From: CAYRLW01 sp964425215
Lineage (GTDB): Bacteria; Spirochaetota; Spirochaetia; Treponematales; Breznakiellaceae
DNA: 48,147 nt
Reading direction: 5' to 3'
Assembly: GCA_964425215.1 (NCBI GenBank)
Contig: CAYRLW010000023.1
Location: 1 to 48,147 of the forward strand
In this document: positions 16,616-23,728 of the stretch, one piece after another
How the letters are laid out: each line of letters starts with the position of its first letter
Position numbering within the stretch: the first letter of the stretch is position 1
Position numbers and translations under genes: made by a program
The notes under the pieces: generated by a model
Seen by the model: only the letters and a program-made list of their open reading frames with translations
Told to the model about the DNA's origin: nothing
Databases searched by the model: none

Positions 16616-17179
16616 ATGATTCGAGGCGGAGATATCGCCAAGGGGGTATGCCTTTTGCAAAAGGGGCAGCCGTACATCGTTGTGGAACGGGAGTTTGTAA
16701 ATCCAGGAAAGGGCGGCGCTTTTGCCCGGGTTAAAATGAAAGGCCTCCGGGATGGGTCTGTTTTAACCCAGACTATTCCTACCCAGCTCGAAGTAGAAGA
16801 CGCGGTGGTGGATACCCATACGTGCCAGTATCAGTACGCCGACGCGGATCATTTTTATTTTATGGATAACCAGACCTACGACCAATTCGAGGTTCCGATT
16901 TCGGGGATGGAAGAGAAAAAGTATTACCTTAAAGACGGGGAAAGCTACGATCTTCTGCTCTGGGAAGGCCAGGTTATTGATATAAAAATTCCGTATAAGG
17001 TAGTTTTTACCGTCGCGGAAAGCGAGAATTACGTAAAGGGAGATACGGTTTCCGGGGCGACCAAACCTATCGTAACGGAAACGGGCTTAACCGTTCGGGT
17101 GCCCCTTTTTATTAAGCAGGGCGAAAAAATTCTCGTAAATACGGAAACCAACGAGTACGTGGAACGGATCAACGAATAG
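16616..17179 (+). CDS. efp: Elongation factor P
   Basis: EF-P binds between the P and E sites of the ribosome and relieves stalling at polyproline stretches. The three-domain layout is clear in 187 residues: an N-terminal KOW-like domain from MIRGGDIAKG, a middle OB domain, and a C-terminal OB domain with GDTVSGATKPIVTETGLTVRVPLFI, close to the family signature. The tip loop is FVNPGKGGAFARVKMK with a lysine at position 32, the site that many bacteria modify. No modifying enzyme gene (epmA, epmB, ymfI or earP) is in the window. The ATG at 16616 is chosen for its ribosome site; a TTG/ATG further up would add an atypical tail. Confidence 0.97.
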   Translation: MIRGGDIAKGVCLLQKGQPYIVVEREFVNPGKGGAFARVKMKGLRDGSVLTQTIPTQLEVEDAVVDTHTCQYQYADADHFYFMDNQTYDQFEVPISGMEEKKYYLKDGESYDLLLWEGQVIDIKIPYKVVFTVAESENYVKGDTVSGATKPIVTETGLTVRVPLFIKQGEKILVNTETNEYVERINE

Positions 17180-17180
17180 G

Positions 17181-18530
17181 GTTCTAACAGCCTACGGAAC
17201 GAAGGGGGTAACCTTTTCGTTTCGGGGAGTTCAAACCCAGTATACCCTTTCCCAGGGGCTCTTTAGCTCGGCGGATATTGATACGGGGAGCCGGTTTTTA
17301 CTCCGGGAGCTTTCCATCCTGTGGGACCAGGATACGGCCACCGGAGGTTCCTTTCCCCGAACGGTTTTGGACGCCGGTTGCGGTGTGGGGGTTCTGGGTA
17401 TTTCCATCGCTTCCTACCTAAAAATCCATTCAAGTTCCCCTTTTCACGTCCATTGCCAAGACCGGGACGAATTGGCCCGCCTGGTTACCCTGGCTAACGC
17501 TGAAAGAAACAGCCTGACCGAAGACCAGCTGAGCGCCGGGACCGAACCCTTACTGTGGACTTTCCCCGATCGCCGCTGGGATCTGATTATTTCCAACCTA
17601 CCCGCAAAGGCTGGAGAAGCGGTATTGCGAAATTTTATTTTCTCGTCCCTACCGCTCCTTAGCGCCACGGGCCGCGTCGGCATCGTCGTGGTGAATCCTC
17701 TGGTACAAAAAATTAGATCCTGGATTAAAGAAGCTGGGGCCACCATTCTCGTAGAACGGCAAGGAAAGGGACACGGGGTGTTCTTTTTCTCACCCCCGGC
17801 GGATCGTACCTGGACCACAGACTCCACCATCCCGTGGGAACCGTTAAAAGAGATGGAAAAAGAAAAAGTTGATTTTTTTAAGCCCTACGTTAGAAACAGG
17901 GGAACGTACCGCTTAGGGGAGATAGAATATTCCTTAACGTCCCTGCACGGGGTTTCGGGTTTTGACACCCCGTCAAAGGCGACGGAATTGGCGATTAAAG
18001 GGATCGTTAAGATAGAAAAGGATCTTTCATCCCTTTTACCTAATCCGTTTGTTTTTATTCATGAAACCGATCAAGGACACTTTGCCGTTTGGTTATGGCT
18101 GTATCTTCAAAAATTAGGCCTTAAAAAACCCTTGCTCGGCATTGGGGGTCGTAATATTCTTGCCCTGGAAGCTAGCCGTCGGAACGTTTTAGATCTGAAC
18201 GGGGATCCGGACCTTTTCATCCAGCCCATGGTTGATCCCGAACTATCGGCCTCGGATCTCCACATCCCTCTGAAAGCGCGGGGAAGGGAAAAGGCGGACC
18301 TCTTTTTTTCTTTCCCCGAGCCGGTACCCCAAACCAACCGTTGGGCGGACCTCTGGAGGGGATACTCAGAATTTTTAAAAGCCGGGGGTATTCTTGTGGT
18401 TTCCGGTACCGCCGTGGATATGGAACGGCTGGATAAACTGCGTCCTCCCCTTTTTATAAGACGATCGGATATAAAACGAAGCGGTTTTCGGTCGATAGCG
18501 TATAGGTTCGACCCAATGAATACCCCCTAA
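17181..18530 (+). CDS. RsmC-like tandem-domain methyltransferase, no canonical start codon
   Basis: This is a class I SAM-dependent methyltransferase related to the RsmC/RlmG rRNA guanine methyltransferases. The conserved part reads from about 17199 (GTKGVTFSFRG, then YTLSQGLFSSADIDTGSRFLL). It continues through motif I LDAGCGVGVLG and the catalytic-type motif DLIISNLPAKAG. A second Rossmann-like half of about 220 residues lacks both motifs and looks degenerate, the reverse of RsmC, where the first half is degenerate. The oddity is the start: between the in-frame stop at 17136-17138 and the TTG at 17367 there is no ATG, GTG or TTG, and starting at that TTG would remove the conserved N-terminus. 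The left boundary given is the first codon after efp, as a working limit. A rare start codon, coupling to efp, or a base error are all possible. Confidence 0.7.
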   Translation, partial: VLTAYGTKGVTFSFRGVQTQYTLSQGLFSSADIDTGSRFLLRELSILWDQDTATGGSFPRTVLDAGCGVGVLGISIASYLKIHSSSPFHVHCQDRDELARLVTLANAERNSLTEDQLSAGTEPLLWTFPDRRWDLIISNLPAKAGEAVLRNFIFSSLPLLSATGRVGIVVVNPLVQKIRSWIKEAGATILVERQGKGHGVFFFSPPADRTWTTDSTIPWEPLKEMEKEKVDFFKPYVRNRGTYRLGEIEYSLTSLHGVSGFDTPSKATELAIKGIVKIEKDLSSLLPNPFVFIHETDQGHFAVWLWLYLQKLGLKKPLLGIGGRNILALEASRRNVLDLNGDPDLFIQPMVDPELSASDLHIPLKARGREKADLFFSFPEPVPQTNRWADLWRGYSEFLKAGGILVVSGTAVDMERLDKLRPPLFIRRSDIKRSGFRSIAYRFDPMNTP

Positions 18531-19600
18531 AAGCAACGTCCGGTCTCTTTCCTCCGACAGGATTTTTCAGTACACCGATAACAAATCTCGTTGGGAAGTT
18601 CATCCTTTTCAAAATAATCTAAAATGTTTTTGATGGTTGTTTCAGCGATGGCCGAAAGCGCCTCGGTGGTTAAAAACGCCTGATGTCCCGTAATCAAAAC
18701 ATTAGGGAAGGTAAGCAGACGGGCTAGCACATCATCTTGTATAACCGTATTTGAATGGTCCTCAAAGAAATACGCATCTTCCTCCTCGTAAACGTCCAGA
18801 GCGGCGCCTCCTAATTTGCCATTTTTTAACGCTTCAATAAGCGCGCGGGCATCAATCAACGCACCTCGACCGGTGTTCACAATAAGACTACCTTTTTTCA
18901 TCGCCCCTAAAGCAGCTTCATTTACAAGGTGATAGTTTTCCTTGGTCAGCGGACAATGGAGTGACAAAACATCGGAGGAAGAAAATAATTCATCCGTCGA
19001 AACGTAACGGATACCCTTGGAACGCGCCCAATCGGTTTGAGGGAAAGGATCCGATACAAGGACTTCCATCCCAAAGCCTCGAAGGATTTCCGCAGTAATC
19101 TTGCCGATTTGGCCCGTCCCAATGATTCCAGCGGTCTTTCCATAAAGATCAAAACCCTCAAGCCCCGAGAGGGTAAAATTCCCTTCCCGAGTTCGGGCGT
19201 AGGCTTTATGGATTTTTCGATTAAGGGATAGCAAAAGTGCTATAGCATGTTCGGCCACCGCGTGGGGTGAATACGCAGGAACCCGAACCACGTGGAGACG
19301 TCCCCAAACAGCCTGTAGGTCTACGTTGTTATACCCCGCACAACGGAGTGCTATTAGGGTGACCCCTCCTTCGACCAGGATATCGGCAGTCCGTCGGTCA
19401 ATTTCATCGTTAACAAACGCGCAAACCGCGTTAAAGCCCTGCGCTAAGGCCGCTGTATCGGCACCCAACCGTATGGGAAAATACTTTATTTCTATTCCCT
19501 TTTTTTGAGATATATTATCAAAATATGTTCTATCGTAGGGTTTTGTATCAAAAAAAGCTATCCGCAAGGGTTTTGGATTTGAATCTTTAGCTCGTATCAT
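18527..19600 (-). CDS. ldhA: D-lactate-dehydrogenase-like 2-hydroxyacid dehydrogenase with Cys-rich tail
   Basis: This is an NAD-dependent D-2-hydroxyacid dehydrogenase, closest in pattern to fermentative D-lactate dehydrogenase (pyruvate to D-lactate). The Rossmann motif is GIIGTGQIGK near residues 155-164, the substrate arginine region is NTGRGALID, and the late motif PNVLITGHQAFLTTEA carries the catalytic histidine. The last 18 residues are unusual: four cysteines at 340, 343, 348 and 356 in a short basic tail, a possible metal or redox site. GGAGG directly upstream supports the ATG at 19600. The stop overlaps the converging methyltransferase stop. Substrate is inferred from family resemblance only. 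Confidence 0.85.
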   Translation of the reverse strand: MIRAKDSNPKPLRIAFFDTKPYDRTYFDNISQKKGIEIKYFPIRLGADTAALAQGFNAVCAFVNDEIDRRTADILVEGGVTLIALRCAGYNNVDLQAVWGRLHVVRVPAYSPHAVAEHAIALLLSLNRKIHKAYARTREGNFTLSGLEGFDLYGKTAGIIGTGQIGKITAEILRGFGMEVLVSDPFPQTDWARSKGIRYVSTDELFSSSDVLSLHCPLTKENYHLVNEAALGAMKKGSLIVNTGRGALIDARALIEALKNGKLGGAALDVYEEEDAYFFEDHSNTVIQDDVLARLLTFPNVLITGHQAFLTTEALSAIAETTIKNILDYFEKDELPNEICYRCTEKSCRRKETGRCF

Positions 19601-19645
19601 AATTCCTCCAATACCTTACTTATTTTGTAAGATATTATAGATAAT

Positions 19646-19674
19646 AAAATATCTATTAAGAGAAATTTAGTCAA
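19646..19674 (-). promoter_or_regulatory. Probable promoter of the D-lactate dehydrogenase gene
   Basis: TTGACT (19669-19674) and TATTTT (19646-19651) are 17 bases apart on the minus strand, in an AT-rich gap. The ribosome site GGAGG follows about 40 bases downstream, next to the ATG. Confidence 0.5.
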
Positions 19675-19715
19675 GCCCCTGGTTATTTCACCGAAGGTTG
19701 AGCGGGGGATATTTC

Positions 19716-20684
19716 CTACACCACCGCCTTTTCTACGGCCCGACGGTACAGGGGGTCAGCTACGGGCGCGTCCACCAAACGTTCAAGAATAGCCCCGGAT
19801 TCGGATGAACCGAAACCGGAGGATGAAAAGGATAGATCGATGGATCGTCCATCAAAAAATTGGAGTTGTCCGTGCCAAGGGTCGATGAACTCTACGGATG
19901 TTTTTTCGGTAGAACCGGAAAGAAGAAATTCTATTCCCTGTTTTTGTCCCGGCGAATGCAGGGGAACCGTATCAATAACCATGGCCCCCTCCCGAAACGA
20001 GAGTCGATCCCGGATCCACCCGCCTAATAGGGCCGTGGTCCATGGATCAAAACCCTGGATACGTACTCGTTCAAGGTAATTCAACCGATCCGCGAAGGCT
20101 CCGTCAAAAAGGCGAGCGGCGGCGTGTCGGATGGGTAAACTCCGTTCCCAGCTTAGGTCTACCAGGGCTCCGATCGAATCCAAGACCGACGCTACCTGGT
20201 CCCGATACTCTTTAGGCGATAGGTCGTTGGATCGGATATCCTGTTCACCATCGATAATAGTCAAATCGACCCGATCGGCGCAATCGTACCCGCAGGAAAG
20301 AAGGTATCCCGCTCCCAGGGTCCATATAAGCAGGGCAGGGAGTTCACGGATCACCAGGGGCCCCCAAATCCGCCCTTCGTAGGCCGAATCGTCGGGGGTT
20401 TCAATGAAAATATCCTCAAAACACACACCCCGGCTCTGTCGATCCAGGGAACAACGGGCGGAAGACCAGGTTTTAAAGCCCGTGGACACGTTACCCCGCA
20501 GGTGAAGTACCCGGGCGGGCCGACGGCCCATCAACGAATCCACCAGAGCATCCAGAGCCGGGGCTTCTTCCGCAGAAGAAACCACCACCACCGTGGCAGC
20601 CATGGCCCGGGCGTTATCCGCCGAACTTTCCCGAAGTTGGGCGACCAATTCCCGTTCCAGGGTAGAGGGATTAAAATGGCTCAT
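19716..20684 (-). CDS. opcA: Glucose-6-phosphate dehydrogenase assembly protein OpcA
   Basis: OpcA is the partner protein that promotes assembly or redox activation of glucose-6-phosphate dehydrogenase in cyanobacteria and actinobacteria. Family features include an N-terminal helix followed by a strand ATVVVVSS, the RPARVLHLRG segment, an SARCSLD...GVCFEDIFIE block, and LPALLIWTLG in the centre. The ATG at 20684 overlaps the zwf TGA as ATGA, with GGAGG five bases upstream inside zwf, so it is translationally coupled. The length is 322 aa. Several cysteines near residues 85-95 and 140-145 are candidates for redox control. The function follows from homology plus the zwf neighbour. Confidence 0.88.
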   Translation of the reverse strand: MSHFNPSTLERELVAQLRESSADNARAMAATVVVVSSAEEAPALDALVDSLMGRRPARVLHLRGNVSTGFKTWSSARCSLDRQSRGVCFEDIFIETPDDSAYEGRIWGPLVIRELPALLIWTLGAGYLLSCGYDCADRVDLTIIDGEQDIRSNDLSPKEYRDQVASVLDSIGALVDLSWERSLPIRHAAARLFDGAFADRLNYLERVRIQGFDPWTTALLGGWIRDRLSFREGAMVIDTVPLHSPGQKQGIEFLLSGSTEKTSVEFIDPWHGQLQFFDGRSIDLSFSSSGFGSSESGAILERLVDAPVADPLYRRAVEKAVV

Positions 20685-22171
20685 AGACGCCTCCATCGCT
20701 CGGAAAAACTGTGGGGTAGTTTATTAGCTTCCACGGGCCCGGCCCGTCCGGCTTCGTACTCGTACAGGGGGACTAGGCCCTCGTCCCAAGCGGCCCGTAT
20801 GGGGTCGATAAAGGCCCAGGATGCGGAAACCTCGTCTCGCCGGGTGTACAGGGTACCATCCCCAATCAAAACGTCTAAAAGAAGCCGTTCGTAGGCCTCC
20901 GGCGATGGGGCCCCAAAGCCGGTTCCGTAGAGGAAATCCATGGAAACCATCCGAGACCGGTCGGTTAGTCCAGGAATTTTGGTGTTCAAGTATAAGGTTA
21001 AACCCTCATCGGGTTGGATACGGAAAACCAGCTGGTTGCTTCCGGACCACCCCTGGGGAAACAGTTCCAGGGGTGGCTTTTTAAAGTGAACCGCGATTTC
21101 GGACACCCTCCGGGACATCCGCTTTCCCGTCCGGATGATAAACGGCACCCCCGCCCACCGCCACGAATCGATAAAGAGCTTCATGGCCACGTAGGTTTCC
21201 GTTTTTGAATCCGGTGCCACCCCCGGTTCTTCCAGGTAGCCGGGCACGGATTGACCCTCCAGGAATCCGGCCTTGTACCGGGCCCGAACCGTCCGGTCGG
21301 CCATTTGGTCCTCCCCTATGGGACGGAGGGCCCGAAAAACCTTGACCTTTTCGTCCCGGACCGCGTCGGCGGAAAAGGAAGAGGGAACTTCCATGGCGGT
21401 AAGGGCTAAAAGTTGGAGCAGGTGGTTTTGAACCATATCCCGCAGGGCGCCGGAACGCTCGTAATACGGGGCCCGCCGTTCTACCCCCACGGTTTCCGCC
21501 ACCGTTATTTCCACGTGGCTTATGTACCGGCTATTCCAAATAGGCTCGAATATTTCGTTGGCAAAGCGAAAAACGGCGATATTTTGGACCGTTTCTTTGC
21601 CCAAATAATGATCGATTCGATAAATTGAATCCTCATCAAAACGCTGGGCCAGAAAAAGATTCAATTCCGCGGCCTCTTCCCCGCTCCGTCCAAAGGGTTT
21701 TTCTACCACGATTCTCGTTTGGGGCCCCTTAGGATCGGCCCCCTTGTGACCCAGGCCGGCCAATCCCAACTGTTCCACGATGGGCCGATACTGCTCCGGC
21801 GGCACGGCCAAGTAAAAAATAACGTCCCGATCGCTTTTTAAACATTGAGAAAGCCGCTGGTACGAAGCGGCCTCCCCAATTTCCCCCTGCACATAGGAAC
21901 AGGAGGATAGAAAATCCTTTCGTTCCAAGTCCGTGGGCTTGGAGGTTTTTATAGATTTATCAATTTCTTCCCTAAAATCATCGTCGCTCCACGGGCGCCG
22001 ACCAAAACCTATCAGGGACCAATCGTCCAAGTTCCCTTCCCGAAAGAGTGAGAAAAAAGCCGGGTAAAGTTTTCTTGACGCCAAATCCCCGGAGGCGCCG
22101 AAAACCACCAAGGAAAAGGGTCGGGGACGCCGTCGGCTTGGAAGACCGACGGCTAAACTGTTTCTATTCAT
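20681..22171 (-). CDS. zwf: Glucose-6-phosphate 1-dehydrogenase
   Basis: Zwf oxidises glucose 6-phosphate to 6-phosphogluconolactone with NADP, feeding the oxidative pentose phosphate pathway. The nucleotide motif GASGDLASRKL begins at residue 25. The active-site signature YRIDHYLGKETVQNI is intact with its catalytic histidine region, and the VVEKPFG block precedes it. The length from the ATG at 22171 is 496 aa. An in-frame TTG at 22207 is possible but falls in the -35 of a candidate promoter. No Shine-Dalgarno sequence precedes the ATG. It lies 41 bases downstream of the alcohol dehydrogenase gene, in the same direction, and is coupled to opcA. Confidence 0.95.
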   Translation of the reverse strand: MNRNSLAVGLPSRRRPRPFSLVVFGASGDLASRKLYPAFFSLFREGNLDDWSLIGFGRRPWSDDDFREEIDKSIKTSKPTDLERKDFLSSCSYVQGEIGEAASYQRLSQCLKSDRDVIFYLAVPPEQYRPIVEQLGLAGLGHKGADPKGPQTRIVVEKPFGRSGEEAAELNLFLAQRFDEDSIYRIDHYLGKETVQNIAVFRFANEIFEPIWNSRYISHVEITVAETVGVERRAPYYERSGALRDMVQNHLLQLLALTAMEVPSSFSADAVRDEKVKVFRALRPIGEDQMADRTVRARYKAGFLEGQSVPGYLEEPGVAPDSKTETYVAMKLFIDSWRWAGVPFIIRTGKRMSRRVSEIAVHFKKPPLELFPQGWSGSNQLVFRIQPDEGLTLYLNTKIPGLTDRSRMVSMDFLYGTGFGAPSPEAYERLLLDVLIGDGTLYTRRDEVSASWAFIDPIRAAWDEGLVPLYEYEAGRAGPVEANKLPHSFSERWRRL

Positions 22172-22178
22172 AGGTTTT

Positions 22179-22207
22179 AATATACGAAAAGATCCCGGAG
22201 GAAACAA
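22179..22207 (-). promoter_or_regulatory. Candidate leaderless promoter of zwf
   Basis: TTGTTT (22202-22207) and TATATT (22179-22184) are 17 bases apart on the minus strand. The -10 ends seven bases before the zwf ATG and no ribosome site is visible, so transcription would begin at or one base before the start codon. Confidence 0.45.
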
Positions 22208-22212
22208 CCGGC

Positions 22213-23394
22213 CTAATGATTGGCAGCTTTATAGATCTGGTATACCGCCTCCCGATCGAGAACCTTAAACTTCCCAATGGTACGCTTTCCGTAAAACACG
22301 CAACGATCCGCCAGTTCCCCCAGGACGACGTCGCTCTGCACACCCACGTCCAAATCGGAAAAACAGACCGGCATATCCAGGGACGCAAAGTATTCGACGG
22401 TCCGCTCTATACCCGCCTTAGCGGTCTCTACAATGTTACCTTTATCTATGTTCCATACCCGCTGGGCGTACCGGGCAAAACGTTCCGGCTTTTCCATAAA
22501 CACGAAGGAGGCCCAGGAAGGCCACATGGCCGAAAGGCTAGCGCCGTGGGCCACATCGAATTTAGCGCTTAGTTCGTGGCCCAATTGGTGGGTGGCAAAA
22601 TCGGTAACCGCCCCCAGTCCCGTAAGTCCGTTGTGGGAAACGCTACCGCACCACATAATTTCGCTCATGGCTTGATAGTCCCGGTTGTTTTTTATAGCGA
22701 TAGGCCCCTGCTTAATGACCACCCGTAAAAGAGCTTCGGCCATTTCGTCGGTAAGTTCGTTTCCCTCCGTGGGGGTAAAGTACCGGTCCAGGGTGTGCAT
22801 CATGATATCCACCACCCCACAGCCCACCTGGTATTTGGGAAGTGTAAAGGTTAATTCGGGGTTCATAATCGCAAATTTTGGCCGATTCAGGGGACTGCTC
22901 AAGCCCCGCTTGGAAGCCAGCTCATCGTTAGTCAGGACCGCCGAATCGCTGGTTTCACTCCCTGCGGCGGAAATTGTCAGCACCACCCCTACCGGAAGCG
23001 CCACCTGGGGTACCAGCTCGGCGGTCCAAAACCGCCAAATATCCACCCCCGGGTTCGCGGCCCCGATGGCAATACCCTTGGCCGTATCGATCACGCTACC
23101 CCCGCCAACCGCGAGGATAAAATCGGCTTTAAATTCGATAGCCTGCTCAATTCCTTTTTTTGCTAAAGAAAGCCTAGGATTCGGTTGAACCCCCGAAATT
23201 TCGATAAACGGGAGTTTTTCCTTTCCTAACATATCTTTTATTGTACCTAAAAGGCCGCTTTTTACCACGCTCCCGCCGCCGTACACGATCATTACCCGGG
23301 AACCCTTATATTTTTGAATTTCTTGAGCCACCAGCCGTTCCGTATCCTTACCAAAAACGACTTCCGTAGGTGAATAGAACGTAAAATTATTCAT
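22213..23394 (-). CDS. Iron-type (group III) NAD(P)H-dependent alcohol dehydrogenase
   Basis: This is an iron-containing alcohol dehydrogenase of the BdhA/YqhD type, reducing aldehydes such as butyraldehyde or acetaldehyde to alcohols, or running in reverse. The cofactor motif AVGGGSVIDTAKGIA is present, and the metal-binding part carries the histidines in DFATHQLGHELSAKFDVAHGASLSAM. The ATG at 23394 gives 393 aa with the family start MNNFTFYSPTEVVFGKDT and has GGGAGGAA at 23402-23409; upstream in-frame codons would add a spurious tail. It has its own promoter and a cre-like palindrome. It is a fermentative or detoxifying enzyme; the aldehyde is not known. Confidence 0.92.
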   Translation of the reverse strand: MNNFTFYSPTEVVFGKDTERLVAQEIQKYKGSRVMIVYGGGSVVKSGLLGTIKDMLGKEKLPFIEISGVQPNPRLSLAKKGIEQAIEFKADFILAVGGGSVIDTAKGIAIGAANPGVDIWRFWTAELVPQVALPVGVVLTISAAGSETSDSAVLTNDELASKRGLSSPLNRPKFAIMNPELTFTLPKYQVGCGVVDIMMHTLDRYFTPTEGNELTDEMAEALLRVVIKQGPIAIKNNRDYQAMSEIMWCGSVSHNGLTGLGAVTDFATHQLGHELSAKFDVAHGASLSAMWPSWASFVFMEKPERFARYAQRVWNIDKGNIVETAKAGIERTVEYFASLDMPVCFSDLDVGVQSDVVLGELADRCVFYGKRTIGKFKVLDREAVYQIYKAANH

Positions 23395-23414
23395 ATATAG
23401 TTCCTCCCAGTCCC

Positions 23415-23444
23415 ATACTAGGGTACCACGATAGATCCCGTCAA
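23415..23444 (-). promoter_or_regulatory. Promoter of the alcohol dehydrogenase gene
   Basis: TTGACG (23439-23444) and TAGTAT (23415-23420) are 18 bases apart. The predicted start near 23408 leaves a leader of about 14 bases that includes the ribosome site. Confidence 0.6.
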
Positions 23445-23454
23445 GCCTAAACGC

Positions 23455-23468
23455 GGAAAGCGCTTTCA
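23455..23468. promoter_or_regulatory. cre-like / LacI-family operator palindrome
   Basis: On the minus strand the site reads TGAAAGCGCTTTCC, with a perfect 12-base core GAAAGCGCTTTC. It fits the CcpA/LacI-family pattern TGWAARCGYTWNCW at all but the last base. Its centre is about 53 bases before the predicted transcription start of the alcohol dehydrogenase gene, ahead of the -35 box. Confidence 0.5.
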
Positions 23469-23525
23469 AAGATGGCCCCCTCGCCTCCCCTTTGGCTACC
23501 CCTGAGAACAGGCTTCATGGAATGA

Positions 23526-23559
23526 GCCTCTTTTAAAACTCCCTGAGTTTTGAAAAAGC
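23526..23559. repeat. Dispersed palindromic repeat, CCT-loop type
   Basis: The arms GCCTCTTTTAAAACTC (23526-23541) and GAGTTTTGAAAAAGC (23545-23559) flank the loop CCT. It is the same family as the copies at 24901-24934 and 48098-48130. It lies in the 334-base gap between the alcohol dehydrogenase and S1 genes. That gap also holds the two promoters, an ATGGAT-A-ATCCAT palindrome (23589-23601) and a GGATAATC/GATTATCC inverted pair (23591-23598, 23614-23621). Confidence 0.8.
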
Positions 23560-23638
23560 ATCGAATTCTCAGGGTATATACCGGATACATGGATAATCCA
23601 TTGGCCGGGCCCCGATTATCCAGAATTATCATTTCTGA

Positions 23639-23644
23639 TATACT
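23639..23644 (+). promoter_or_regulatory. Candidate -10 box of the S1-domain gene
   Basis: TATACT at 23639-23644 matches the sigma70 -10 well, but the sequence 17 bases upstream (TTATCC) is a weak -35 and lies in the right arm of the GATTATCC inverted pair. The leader would be about 80 bases. Confidence 0.35.
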
Positions 23645-23728
23645 ACAAGGGTACATGGACCCGTGGTTTACATGGCGGTTCATACAAACGGGTGGATTAA
23701 TAGGTCTTTAAACAGAGGGAGTATGGGA

